Source of the DNA: Stieleria sedimenti
GTDB lineage: Bacteria > Planctomycetota > Planctomycetia > Pirellulales > Pirellulaceae
DNA: 64,000 bases
Reading direction: 5' to 3'
Assembly: GCF_025060895.1 (NCBI RefSeq)
Contig: NZ_JANZKV010000042.1
Span: forward strand, 124,001-188,000
Shown piece after piece: positions 52,700 through 62,035 of the stretch. The notes beneath the pieces were generated by a model, which saw nothing but the letters and a program-made list of their open reading frames with translations, made no database searches and was not told the origin of the DNA. A program made the translations under genes and the position numbers. The first letter of the stretch is position 1, and each line of letters begins with the position of its first letter.

Positions 52700-55600
52700 A
52701 TGAGCAACTTTGAATTTCTATCTGCCGAGTGGAAAGACCTGCATGAAGCGGCGGCGAAAGCCGAGCAGACGGCGATCCCCGATCCCCGCACGTCCTGCTT
52801 CTACGCTCGCCGCGCTCTCGAATTGGCGGTCGCCTGGGCCTACAAATTTGACCGCGCACTCAAACTGCCCTACCAGGACAACATCTCGGCGCTGATCCAC
52901 GAGCCGACCTTCAAGCAAACCGCCGGCGAAGCGGTCTTTGCCAAGGCCAAGGTGATCATCACCCTCGGCAACCGAGCCGTTCACAGCCACCGGGCGATCC
53001 CCGAAGCGGATTCCCGGCAAGCGGTCAAGGAACTGTTCCATTTCTGCTACTGGTTCGCTCGCCTCTACGCCCGCCGACATCGCCCCGACACCAGCCTGAC
53101 CTTTGACGACCAGTCGCTTCCAGCAACGACCCCGATCCCCAAGCAGACCCTCGATCAACTCAAACGACTCGAATCTCAGCTTGCCGAGAAGGACGAAAAG
53201 CTGTCGGTCGTGCTCGCTGACAAGGACAAGCTGAGCGAGGAACTCAAGCGGCTTCGCAAAGAAGTCACCGAGGCCAAGAAGGCGGCTGCCAAGGTTCCCG
53301 ACGATCACGATTACTCGGAAGCCGAAACCCGCGACTTTTACATCGACCTGCTGCTGAAAGATCATGCCGGTTGGCCCCTGGACCAGAAACGCGACCGCGA
53401 GTTCCCCATCACCGGAATGCCGAATGAGTCGGGCGACGGCGTCGTCGATTACGTCCTGTGGGGTGACGACGGCAAGCCACTCGGTCTGGTCGAAGCCAAA
53501 AGGACACGCCGCGACCCGAAGGTCGGTGAGCAACAAGCGAAACTCTACGCCGATGCCCTGGAGGCGATGTACGACCAGCGGCCGATCATCTTCATGTCCA
53601 ACGGCTACGAACACTGGATTTGGGACGACGCGATGTACGCGCCCCGCCGCGTTCAGGGTTTCTACAAGAAGCCGGAACTGGAACTGCTGATCCAACGCCG
53701 GCAGACTCGTCGCCCGCTGGCCGACGCCACGATCAACGACACCATCGTCGAACGCTACTATCAAACGCGAGCCATCCGCCGCATCGGGGAATCCTTCGAA
53801 ACGGACAACGAGCGGAAATCGCTGCTGGTCATGGCGACAGGATCGGGAAAAACGCGCACAGTGATCGCCCTGTGTGACTTGCTGATCCGCTGCAACTGGG
53901 CCAAGAGAGTCCTGTTCCTGGCCGATCGCGTTGCCCTGGTGAATCAAGCCACCAACGCCTTCAAAAAGTTTCTTCCCGACTCCTCGCCGGTGAATCTGGT
54001 CACGGAGAAGGAAGCCGAGGGGCGCGTCTTCGTTTCGACCTACCCGACGATGATGGGCTTGATCGACGAAGCCAAAGACGGCCAGCGACGGTTCGGCGTC
54101 GGACATTTCGACCTGGTGGTCATCGACGAGGCCCACCGCAGCGTCTACCAGAAGTACGGCGCGATCTTCGACTACTTCGATTCGCTGCTGGTCGGATTGA
54201 CCGCCACGCCGAAGGACGAGATCGACAAGAACACGTACACCTTGTTCGACTTGGAAAACGGCGTTCCGACCGACGCCTACGACCTGGACGAAGCGGTCGC
54301 GGACAAGTTCCTGGTGCCGCCCAGGGCGGTGTCGGTGCCGCTGAAGTTTGAACGCGAGGGCATCAAGTACGAAGATCTGTCCGAAGATGAGAAAGACGAA
54401 TGGGATGCCAAAGAGTGGGACGACGAGGGCAACATCCCGGAAAAGGTCGAATCCGCCGCGGTCAACAAATGGCTGTTTAACATCGACACGGTCGACAAGG
54501 TTCTGAAACACCTGATGGAGCGGGGCCAGTACGTCGAAGGGGGCGACACGCTGGGAAAAACGATCATCTTCGCCAAGAACCAGGACCACGCCGACTTCAT
54601 CCAAAAACGCTTCGACGCGAACTACCCGAACTTCAAGGGCGAGTTCGCGCGGACGATCACGTTCAAGACCGAATACGCCCAGTCCCTGATCGACAGTTTT
54701 TCGAACAAGGCCAAGCTGCCCCAGATCGCTATCTCGGTCGACATGCTGGACACCGGGATCGACGTGCCCGAGGTTGTCAATCTGGTGTTCTTCAAGCTCG
54801 TCCGGTCCAAGACGAAGTTCTGGCAAATGGTCGGCCGCGGCACCCGGTTGTGCCCAGATCTGTTCGGCCCCGACCAGCACAAAGAGTTTTTCTACATCTT
54901 CGACTACTGCCAGAACCTCGAATACTTCAGCCAGAACCCCGACAAGTCGGAAGGTTCGCTCAGCGAGTCCCTGTCAGCCAAGCTGTTCAAACGCCGACTG
55001 GAGATGGTGGGCACGCTGGAAAAACGCAACCCACCCGCGGACGGCGAAGAAGCCGTCAAGGTCATCGAGTCGGCCGCCCCCTTCGACGTGGAGGTTGACC
55101 CCAAGTCGGAAGTCCAAGTCTCGCGCGTGACGAAGCGATTGCTCTACAAGCACGTGGCGTCGATGAACCTGGACAACTTCCTCGTTCGCGCCCACCGACG
55201 CAGCGTCGAGAAGTTCTCCAAGCCCGAAACCTGGGACAAGCTGGCGGAGGACGATTACCAAGAGCTTGCCGAAGAGGTCGCCGGCCTACCAACCCAGATG
55301 GAGCGAGAATCGGAAGAAGCCAAACGATTCGACCTTCTGCTGCTCAATCTGCAATTGGCACTCCTGAAGTCCGAACCGGCGTTTGAGCGTCTCCGGGACA
55401 AAGTGATCGCCATTGCGGGCCTGTTGGAGGAGAAATCATCGATCCCGATGGTCGACAAGCAAATGACCTACATCCAGGACGTGCAAAAAGAAGAGTGGTG
55501 GACCGACGTCACGGTTCCCATGCTGGAAGTCATCCGCCGCCGGCTGCGGGATCTGGTGCAGTTCATCGAGAAGCAAAATCGCAAGCCGGTCTACTCGGAC

Positions 55601-56134
55601 TTCGTGGACGAGATCGGCGAGGGCGATGAAATCGAGTTGGCCACCTTCTCCGGCGGCGACACCTTTGAGCGTTTCCGCAGCAAGGCCCAGGCGTTCCTCC
55701 GCGAGCACTACGACATCGAAGCGGTCCGTAAGCTCCGAACCAACGAACCGCTCACACAGAGCGATCTGGACGCCCTGGAGCGGATCCTGACCGACAACGA
55801 GATCGGCAACCCTGAATACATCGACCAAGCCAAGCAAGAGAGCGAGGGCTTCGGCGTCTTCGTCCGCTCCCTGGTCGGCCTGGACCGCGAGGTCGCCAAA
55901 AAGCTGTTCGGCGATTTCCTTGAAGGAACGAACTTCAACGCCAACCAGATCGAGTTCATCAACATGATCATCAACCAACTCGTCGACCACGGCATCGTCG
56001 ACGTCTCCCTCCTCTACGAATCCCCGTTCACCGACATCGCCCCCCAAGGCCCCGACGCGATCTTCACCAGCGAACAAGTCGACCGGATCATGCAGTTGCT
56101 GGACGACATCCGAGCGACGGCCGTGGCGGCGTGA
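52700..56134 (+). CDS. hsdR: Type I restriction endonuclease subunit
   Basis: An 1144-residue motor-nuclease. An N-terminal DUF4145/HEPN-like helical domain (about 1-140; CFYARRALELAVAWAY, GNRAVHSHR) is followed by a coiled coil (150-200). The HsdR nuclease domain follows (DYVLWGDDGKPLGLVEAKRT, with Asp and E-x-K near 250-268). Then come two RecA-like motor domains (Walker A ATGSGKTRT near 378, DEAHRS near 476, QMVGRGTRLCPDL) and a C-terminal helical domain. It cleaves unmodified DNA with HsdM and HsdS. It starts 16 bases after hsdS. Confidence 0.94.
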   Translation: MSNFEFLSAEWKDLHEAAAKAEQTAIPDPRTSCFYARRALELAVAWAYKFDRALKLPYQDNISALIHEPTFKQTAGEAVFAKAKVIITLGNRAVHSHRAIPEADSRQAVKELFHFCYWFARLYARRHRPDTSLTFDDQSLPATTPIPKQTLDQLKRLESQLAEKDEKLSVVLADKDKLSEELKRLRKEVTEAKKAAAKVPDDHDYSEAETRDFYIDLLLKDHAGWPLDQKRDREFPITGMPNESGDGVVDYVLWGDDGKPLGLVEAKRTRRDPKVGEQQAKLYADALEAMYDQRPIIFMSNGYEHWIWDDAMYAPRRVQGFYKKPELELLIQRRQTRRPLADATINDTIVERYYQTRAIRRIGESFETDNERKSLLVMATGSGKTRTVIALCDLLIRCNWAKRVLFLADRVALVNQATNAFKKFLPDSSPVNLVTEKEAEGRVFVSTYPTMMGLIDEAKDGQRRFGVGHFDLVVIDEAHRSVYQKYGAIFDYFDSLLVGLTATPKDEIDKNTYTLFDLENGVPTDAYDLDEAVADKFLVPPRAVSVPLKFEREGIKYEDLSEDEKDEWDAKEWDDEGNIPEKVESAAVNKWLFNIDTVDKVLKHLMERGQYVEGGDTLGKTIIFAKNQDHADFIQKRFDANYPNFKGEFARTITFKTEYAQSLIDSFSNKAKLPQIAISVDMLDTGIDVPEVVNLVFFKLVRSKTKFWQMVGRGTRLCPDLFGPDQHKEFFYIFDYCQNLEYFSQNPDKSEGSLSESLSAKLFKRRLEMVGTLEKRNPPADGEEAVKVIESAAPFDVEVDPKSEVQVSRVTKRLLYKHVASMNLDNFLVRAHRRSVEKFSKPETWDKLAEDDYQELAEEVAGLPTQMERESEEAKRFDLLLLNLQLALLKSEPAFERLRDKVIAIAGLLEEKSSIPMVDKQMTYIQDVQKEEWWTDVTVPMLEVIRRRLRDLVQFIEKQNRKPVYSDFVDEIGEGDEIELATFSGGDTFERFRSKAQAFLREHYDIEAVRKLRTNEPLTQSDLDALERILTDNEIGNPEYIDQAKQESEGFGVFVRSLVGLDREVAKKLFGDFLEGTNFNANQIEFINMIINQLVDHGIVDVSLLYESPFTDIAPQGPDAIFTSEQVDRIMQLLDDIRATAVAA

Positions 56135-56153
56135 CCGGCTCAACTAATGCCGC

Positions 56154-56522
56154 CTATGCTTGGTAGAGCCATCCCCTATCCACGGCGAATTTCCGAAGCT
56201 TCTTACCCTTTTTCTTGACTGCACTGCTCCCGTGCGGATTGAAGTCGACGAGAACATGTTCGGGGAATGGTTCAGGATCTTCGCTTACGGACAAATCCAG
56301 CGACTCACACTCGCCAACACTAATTCCGTACGCACCAGCGGATTCATGGCGAAGATCGATGGTGTAGTGTTGCCAAGCATCCTCAACTTCAATCTTGTCG
56401 CCGTCGTAAGTAGAAAGCTTACCCTCGTCTTTTGATGTCGGACAAAAAGCGTTTGAACCGACGCGTCCATCTTGGATAAAGCTCGGGTGAATCTGTCGAA
56501 TCAAAATTGTCTCGGAGTTCAT
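56154..56522 (-). CDS. Hypothetical small protein paired with 56519-57661
   Basis: A 122-residue protein opening IRQIHPSFIQDGRVGSNAF and continuing CPTSKDEGKLSTYDGDKI, EDAWQHYT, ECESLDLSVSEDPEPFPEHV. The compact, motif-dense sequence looks like a conserved domain, but I cannot name a function. It ends RKFAVDRGWLYQA. It overlaps the upstream gene by 4 bases, is convergent with hsdR and lies 20 bases beyond its end. A small partner of the 380-residue protein is the simplest reading. Confidence 0.65.
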   Translation of the reverse strand: MNSETILIRQIHPSFIQDGRVGSNAFCPTSKDEGKLSTYDGDKIEVEDAWQHYTIDLRHESAGAYGISVGECESLDLSVSEDPEPFPEHVLVDFNPHGSSAVKKKGKKLRKFAVDRGWLYQA

Positions 56523-57661
56523 TCCTCATCACCTCCGAGGACTTCCTTCAGCAGCTTGGCAAGCTTCACCCAATCTTCCGGTTTTGTGAGATCGAACTCA
56601 GCTTCCGATTCTTCATCGGTGTCAATGTTTAACAAATGCCAGTTTGATCTTTGCTTGCCTAAGTCGATGTCAAGCGACGCTTCAAAGTCACCGCTTGTCC
56701 ATTCCGCTTGGACGCCGCCTTCGGGAGTGGGGTAGAGGTACGGCGCCGGTAACTCGTCCGGATAGAAACTGTCGAAGACTTCCGCAAGCCAATCGAGATG
56801 TTCGCTCTTGGGGGCTCGCCCTTTTCCTTCAAGCCATCCGTTCTTGAGCAGCTTGAACTCCTCAAGTCTCGCCCCAACGTCCATTCGATCGAGCACGCTA
56901 ATGTGTTCGACTGACTCCAACTTTACCAATCGGCCACTACGCCGGTCGTGCCTACCGACACCTTCAATGACGACTCGCGATCCCCGTTTGAAAGTATTGA
57001 ACGCGTCCAAGACGGTATCCAGATGCTCTGGCTGAATGGGCGCGGGGATTCGAGTTCCGTCCATTAGCCGAAGATGGAATCGTTCTTTCTCTTGATCAGC
57101 TTCGTAAATGCGTCCTCGGATACGGACCTCCTCGGTGTAGCCTTGCGTGGATGAAGTTGCAAGCGTCAAGTAACGTCGCGTCGTTTTGTTTAACCGTGCT
57201 GGACGACTCGTATCCGGGAAATTGAGTTCAAGCGATTCGCTATCGCGAAGACTTCGACCGATCCGATCAAAGTAGGCGAGATGATTGTCATTCAACAATC
57301 CCGCAACTGATTGTTGCTTCTCAGCGCGATCAACTGCCTCGACAATCGAGGCTCTTGCCTTCTCGAAATACTCGCGATGATCCACCGGGAACAGCGAAGT
57401 AGCAGTGGTGGCAATTGCTAGCACAACCTTCGGTATGGCGCTGCCATCTTCAATCTCAGTGACTTTCAACGAAACTTCGTCCGCAAAGCCCTTTGGGATA
57501 CGTTTGCGTTGTGGGTTGTCCCGCTTGTAGTGCCATTTCGCAACTTCAACGATCAACTCCTCCAGCACCGACAAGTCCTTCAACACCTCAAGCGGTATCG
57601 CGTGACCATCGAAACGGTCACCGACCAGTCTTGGGCTCAGGAAGTCAACGATTTCTGTCAT
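56519..57661 (-). CDS. Hypothetical protein, first gene of a two-gene unit next to hsdR
   Basis: A 380-residue protein with a helical N-terminus (LKDLSVLEELIVEVAKWHYK), a beta-rich middle (RRYLTLATSSTQGYTEEVRI, RGRIYEADQEKERFHLRL, RVVIEGVGRHDRR) and a C-terminal domain with PAPYLYPTPEGGVQAEWTSG. That last segment recurs, as far as I recall, in short proteins of unknown function in many bacteria. No catalytic motif was recognised. Coupled to the 122-residue gene by an ATGA overlap. Defence accessory or toxin-antitoxin-like function is only a guess from context. Confidence 0.65.
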   Translation of the reverse strand: MTEIVDFLSPRLVGDRFDGHAIPLEVLKDLSVLEELIVEVAKWHYKRDNPQRKRIPKGFADEVSLKVTEIEDGSAIPKVVLAIATTATSLFPVDHREYFEKARASIVEAVDRAEKQQSVAGLLNDNHLAYFDRIGRSLRDSESLELNFPDTSRPARLNKTTRRYLTLATSSTQGYTEEVRIRGRIYEADQEKERFHLRLMDGTRIPAPIQPEHLDTVLDAFNTFKRGSRVVIEGVGRHDRRSGRLVKLESVEHISVLDRMDVGARLEEFKLLKNGWLEGKGRAPKSEHLDWLAEVFDSFYPDELPAPYLYPTPEGGVQAEWTSGDFEASLDIDLGKQRSNWHLLNIDTDEESEAEFDLTKPEDWVKLAKLLKEVLGGDEE

Positions 57662-58438
57662 CGGTTGAGAAGGAGGAGTGGAATTAGGGCTCGTGTTTCT
57701 TGTTGAATCGATCGCATCTCATTCTACCTAAAGACAGAAAGGCCGGATACGGCAGGCTCAGTTCCAGTAATACGCAACGAGTGCCTGATCAGTTTGCCTG
57801 CCCTGCGGCGCCAATATCCGCCCGACACTCCACCAGCCCTGTCTCGCCGGCTCGCTTTACGCTCCATGCGTCGACGAAGGTGACCACGGTGCAAACGGGA
57901 TTCGACTTGCGGGCGGCGGAAACCTCCACGTGGCGTGGGATCGTCTATTGGGCAACCGTGCGAGCGCCGGTGACGTTCGGCGGCATGTGGCTGAACTTGG
58001 AGACGTTAGAAGCAAACTGGCGCCAGAAGCGAAGCAGGGCGGCGACAAGTGGTTGTTGCCATAAACGTGGCTGGCGGAATCACGGGAATACGGCCGGAGC
58101 CATGTTTACACCGACGAAGTGACGGGGCCGGTGATTGCGGCGTCCCGTGGATTCCTGGCTCCGGTCGCATCCGGACAACAAATGGACCATTGACGAGGTT
58201 CGCCGCAAGGAACGCCGTCAAGCAGCTAAGCGGCCCAAACGACGCCCGAACCGTCAACCGATCAGAAAGGTAGTCGCAAGATGCAGTTCACCGTACGCTC
58301 TCAAGTGGGTTGTTCTCTGATGACCGCCAGTGGAGAACATTGCTTGCATTGATAAACAACGCGGTTTTGTCGTCGAAGAGGTCCTAGCTACGCCGCTTAG
58401 TTCGTGGTCGGTAATTTGCTAAGCCGACCTATTTGTGG
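57662..58438. other. Decayed intergenic region with one repeat copy
   Basis: No intact gene. Broken plus-strand frames contain protein-like pieces (YGRSHVYTDEVTGPVIAASR; then, in another frame, HPDNKWTIDEVRRKERRQAA), suggesting a lost gene of unknown type. The left copy of the 93-bp repeat lies at 57991-58083. Confidence 0.5.
57991..58083 (+). repeat. About 93-bp direct repeat, left copy
   Basis: Begins CTGAACTTGGAGACGTTAGA and includes CAGAAGCGAAGCAGGGCGGC. A second copy with roughly a dozen differences is at 59651-59743. The two copies flank the HNH nuclease gene. Confidence 0.75.
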
Positions 58439-59518
58439 CTAAACCGTTTTTCCAAGCTTCTCAAGCAGTTTTTCAACCTTGTCGCGATCGAGCTTCGTCT
58501 TTGCGATGAACTGGCGAAGGGTCATGTCGGATTTTGAATTGTTGCAGGACCAACAGACAATCACCATATTGTCGTCCGTGGAGAGGCCTCCGCGACTAAT
58601 TGGATAGATATGATCAATCTCTGCGTCATCGCCCAGTCCTTCACCGCAATACGGACAATCAAATGTAAATTGGAATTGGCCTTCCAATAGACTTTTCATC
58701 CGTAACGCCTGCTTGCGACGATTCCTGGCAAGAATCTTGTCAATTCGCTGAATCGCCTCTCCCTTATTGGCCGACTCAAGCCAGATTTTTTCAGAGAGTG
58801 CAAGTCCTTCTTGCAGGCGTGCAAGCTTCGCCTGGCGGTTGCCTAACGCTACCCAACCAAGAAGACCTAGAATCTTTTCTTCGTCTTTGGTGGGCGAATC
58901 TGGTGGATGCTGTAAGCTCGCCGAGAGGTGAAGTATCCGTTCATTTGCTTCCGGAGTTAGTTCAGTTCCAAATGGCACGAACTTCGCTCCCTCTAAGTCG
59001 GCCCACCATGCGGCAGTCGCCAGAGAAACTTCACGATCGACAAAAGCTCTCGCAACGATATTTCCAAGTTTCAAACTCAGAAAATACACCCGTGGCGGTC
59101 GGTATCGCGCAAATACCTGGCTTAGCACTCCAATTTGAGAAGAAGGTTCGTTTCCGTAAAATCTGGAGCGATTCCGCCTCCGGTACGCGTCGATACTATT
59201 TGAACTCCAGAATTTCTCGTTACTGGATAAATCCGCTTTTCGAATAGCCTCTATTTCCTGCGAGATTGGAGAATTATGGCGGCGGCATTGCTCAGACCAC
59301 TCTCGCCAAATATTTAGTTTCTTTTCATAGGTCCATTTTCGAAAAGAGTTAATTTTCGCTGCTTCCAAATGCTTCGCAAGTTCACGTTCGACCTTTTCAA
59401 TCTGCTTCTGGATTTTGGACGGCGGGAGCTTTGTAAGTTCCGAGAGTTCCGGAAGGTTTGGTGGTTTTGGCCCCTTTCGCTGGTAGGTGGGCCGACGCCT
59501 TGACTTGTGATAACGCAT
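58439..59518 (-). CDS. HNH endonuclease domain protein
   Basis: A 359-residue protein. The N-terminal 250 residues are helical and basic (RYHKSRRRPTYQRKGPKPPN, then long helices such as KIQKQIEKVERELAKHLEAA) and match no family I know. The C-terminal 80 residues are a clear HNH nuclease: CPYCGEGLGDDAEIDHIYPI, SRGGLSTDDNMVIVCWSCNN, with zinc Cys pairs and the DH catalytic His. It is flanked by direct repeats and has base use distinct from hsdR, suggesting a separately acquired cassette. Possible defence nuclease or homing-type element. Confidence 0.8.
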   Translation of the reverse strand: MRYHKSRRRPTYQRKGPKPPNLPELSELTKLPPSKIQKQIEKVERELAKHLEAAKINSFRKWTYEKKLNIWREWSEQCRRHNSPISQEIEAIRKADLSSNEKFWSSNSIDAYRRRNRSRFYGNEPSSQIGVLSQVFARYRPPRVYFLSLKLGNIVARAFVDREVSLATAAWWADLEGAKFVPFGTELTPEANERILHLSASLQHPPDSPTKDEEKILGLLGWVALGNRQAKLARLQEGLALSEKIWLESANKGEAIQRIDKILARNRRKQALRMKSLLEGQFQFTFDCPYCGEGLGDDAEIDHIYPISRGGLSTDDNMVIVCWSCNNSKSDMTLRQFIAKTKLDRDKVEKLLEKLGKTV

Positions 59519-59650
59519 TAAATTCGCAACACCGTAAATTGACGCGAAATCTCTCTACGAATCGACTGGGCCGTGTAGCGATAGCCTTTCGCAACATCGC
59601 ATGCACCGAATCGGCTGCCATTTTAGCCATGCTGGTGAGGCGGTGTGCGT

Positions 59651-59743
59651 CTGAACTTGGGGACGTTTTGAGCGAACCGGCGTCAGAAGCGAAGCAGGGC
59701 GGCGACAAGCGGCTGTTGCCCGAAACGTGGCTGGCAGAATCGC
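59651..59743 (+). repeat. About 93-bp direct repeat, right copy
   Basis: Begins CTGAACTTGGGGACGTTTTG and shares CAGAAGCGAAGCAGGGCGGC and AACGTGGCTGGC with the copy at 57991-58083. Confidence 0.75.
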
Positions 59744-59753
59744 GGGTCACGCG

Positions 59754-60035
59754 TCAACGCAACTGATCTCGCTCCTCTTTCGACAACTTTCGCCAATCCC
59801 ACGGGGCGACGTGACGCGGATCAGCCCACAAACCGCGTTCGGCTTCCCTGGCTTTGCATTCTGCGTTGGCTAATTCGGTATCGTCTAGAGCGTATTGCGT
59901 GTAATACCAAGCCAATCCAGCGGCGACGAGGAAGACACCGCGGACAATTGGATTTCCGAAGCGATGAACAACGGATTGACTGAAGCCGAAGCGTTGGTCT
60001 CGTGTTCGGCGTTTAACGCCATGTTTAAGCTGCAT
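59754..60035 (-). pseudogene. C-terminal fragment of a thermonuclease-like gene
   Basis: The last 60 residues of a 93-codon frame read AGLAWYYTQYALDDTELANA, ECKAREAERGLWADPRHVAP, WDWRKLSKEERDQL. This is the C-terminal end of staphylococcal-nuclease-like (SNase) proteins. The catalytic N-terminal barrel is missing; the preceding residues look unrelated. It is therefore a non-functional remnant, next to the right repeat copy. Confidence 0.72.
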
Positions 60036-60071
60036 TCACGTCGAATGGGCACCCAAGCCGATGGTCAAAGT

Positions 60072-60229
60072 GGTTCGGTGGACCGAACCGATTTTTCCGA
60101 CAGAGGGTGGGCAAAGTGGTTCGGTAGACCGAACCGATTGAGTTGTTCGGTGACCGAACAGTTTGAGTTCTTCGGTGACCGAACAGTTTGAGTTCTTCGG
60201 TGGGATCAGAGTTGTCCGGTGACCGGACA
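60072..60229. repeat. Array of five palindromes (TTCGGTNACCGAA type)
   Basis: GGTTCGGTGGACCGAACC (60072-60089), GGTTCGGTAGACCGAACC (60118-60135), TGTTCGGTGACCGAACA (60144-60160), TTCGGTGACCGAA (60171-60183) and TGTCCGGTGACCGGACA (60213-60229). There is a half-site near 60,197. Central members are spaced about 25 bases, so they lie on nearly the same helix face every 2.4 turns. They end 30 bases before a small open frame. Likely operators or replication-protein sites. Confidence 0.85.
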
Positions 60230-60259
60230 GGTGGTTTGTTACCTACAAGGGTTGAGAAG

Positions 60260-60436
60260 ATGAGTGACGAGCGTCGGATCGCGGTGGTGAGTGAGGCATA
60301 TCGATTGCAATCGGAGGGATTGGACGGTCGGGAGTTGTTTGAGTGTCGATTGTTGATGGAGGGTTGGTACTTTGAGTTTCGTCGTTTGGTGGACGAATCG
60401 GTATCGGAGATGGGTTTGGATGAGGAGATGGCATGA
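60260..60436 (+). CDS. Small hypothetical protein downstream of the palindrome array
   Basis: A 58-residue frame beginning MSDERRIAVVSEAYRLQSEG, then RELFECRLLMEGWYFEFRRL and ending with an acidic EMGLDEEMA. Helical, no family recognised. Its start lies 30 bases after the last palindrome, which may control it. It could instead be read from a GTG-type start at 60188, but the palindromes then fall inside it. Weak evidence overall. Confidence 0.35.
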   Translation: MSDERRIAVVSEAYRLQSEGLDGRELFECRLLMEGWYFEFRRLVDESVSEMGLDEEMA

Positions 60437-61850
60437 GAGGGAGTGGCGAAGGAGTTGGGGTGTGGTGGTAGGTGTATCGACCATCATGAAAAACAAACGT
60501 TTGTTCGTCCCGTGTGCTCTTCACGATCCACGCCCCCAGGCTATCTAGAATTTTCAGTCAGCAAGAATCAGCAGCGGGCTGTCCATATCTGGATGCGATG
60601 CATATCGGCCCGAAACCGGGCTTGGAGCTTTACCGGAATGCGTTTTGGTCGGTGCGGCGTGGACTTTTCTAGGTGCGGCGTGGACTGAGCGATCCGGAAA
60701 CAGGTCTGTCCGCTAGGGCATCTTTCTCGCGCGTTGGGCGATCGCACAGCGTTCCTCTTGGCAAAGCCCATCCCACACCGCAAGCAATTTCGCCAGATTG
60801 CGAGTTCCGTTGCGTCACTTCAAGAACACAACTCTCGAGCAAAACTCACGAAAGGGACGGTCGGGTCGCCCTTCAGAATAGGCCTATCCCTTCCGCGTTG
60901 GTCAACTGGTTACCAGTTGGAGCCTCATTTCAGTTTTTGGGTCAAAAAACCCGAAAGACGCTGGGGCCCAAACCCGATCCATTCGCCGATAGCTGGGGTG
61001 ACGATGGCACTAGTCACCCGAATGCGCGACACCCCGTCCAAACGCTCGGACCAGAAGTACCCCTCGGTGGTCCCTTCTGAAGCGGCCTGTGACCGTGAAA
61101 AGCGCCTCACGGTGCGGCGCTTTTCACCGTGGACCGTCATCCAACGCGGTTTTAGGATTGTGGACGCTGGCGCCGCTGACAATGCAGCGCGTCGATCGCG
61201 TCCGGCAACTCTCCCTCAAAAGGGACGAAAGGGACGGTACCAGGAAACTGCATCTACCTTCCACGCGGGTCAACCTGAGTCCCGATGGAGCCTCCCTTCC
61301 CTCGGCGGTAAAGAAACCCGAACTCCGGCTGGGGCCCCTGACCCGAATCCGATCGACGATCGTTCCGACGCTACAGGATCCCGAAGCAAGCCGCCGGACG
61401 ACGGGCGACGAAAGACTTAGTCATTCAAGCGCGCAACGGGCGAGATCTTGCTTGTTGATCCTCCGCTCGCGCAAACTTCCTACGCTGGTGATTGCGGCCG
61501 CAGATGGAGATTGCCCCGTGAATCCCCGGGCAAGGCCAAGCGGCACTTCACTTGATGCAGGAACGACATACCGCACTGCCAGTTTGGCAGTCGCCTGTGT
61601 CGATTTGATCGGCTTGATCCCGTCCGAGCACAACGATCCGCGTTATTTGCACGCCTTCCATAGTGAAGTGCCCCCTTTGGGTAGGCAATCGACTGGTTCA
61701 CGCCTGCACCGCCCCTTGGGAGCCACATTCGTTCTCCTTGCGACATTGGCCCCGCTGATCCTCCCGCCGTTCGGGGAGGCCGCAGCGGTCTTGGGCTCAG
61801 CTCGATTGCACGACGTGGATCGCGGACTTCGCGTCCCCGGGCCGGGGACC
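60437..61850. other. Gene-poor decayed region with degenerate repeats
   Basis: Long open frames exist but overlap one another and lack coding character. GGTGCGGCGTGGACT occurs twice in tandem (60651-60665 and 60672-60686). A degenerate repeat of about 160 bases links 60,853 onwards (GAAAGGGACGGTCGGG...GGGGCCCAAACCCGATCC) with 61,227 onwards (GAAAGGGACGGTACCAGG...GGGGCCCCTGACCCG). I support no gene here. Confidence 0.5.
61095..61127. repeat. Perfect 12-bp hairpin
   Basis: GTGAAAAGCGCC, nine-base loop, GGCGCTTTTCAC. There is no T-run beyond, so terminator function is unlikely on the plus strand. Confidence 0.7.
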
Positions 61851-61851
61851 G

Positions 61852-61990
61852 TTACGTCGTCGCCTCGCAGTCCACAACGCCCTTTGCGAAGTCCAGCACA
61901 TCACGGAGCGCCGACTCGTCAAGCTCCATGCACGTGGCCACCAACTCGGCTAAAATCGACTCCTTGTTACCACCCGCGTTACCACCGAGC
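61852..61990 (-). pseudogene. Possible integrase C-terminal tail remnant
   Basis: On the minus strand: GGNAGGNKESILAELVATCM, then ELDESALRDVLDFAKGVVDC and a TAA at 61852-61854. The Gly-Gly-Asn opening resembles the tail of the integrase at 44423 (GGGNTGGNII), and it lies beside the right attachment candidate. Everything upstream of the tail is missing. Low confidence. Confidence 0.4.
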
Positions 61991-62035
61991 GTTTGACATG
62001 CAGTTTTTCCCGGCGTATCCCGCAGTTGTTCAGCC

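Noticed and set aside
52718-54880. A 720-codon open frame antisense to hsdR
   Set aside because: hsdR is complete with all motor and nuclease motifs. The antisense frame is open because of hsdR's strong codon bias and has no recognisable domain.
60072-60229. CRISPR array
   Set aside because: The repeated units are 13-18 bp palindromes with near-constant short spacers of similar sequence, not 24-40 bp repeats with unique spacers, and no cas genes are present.
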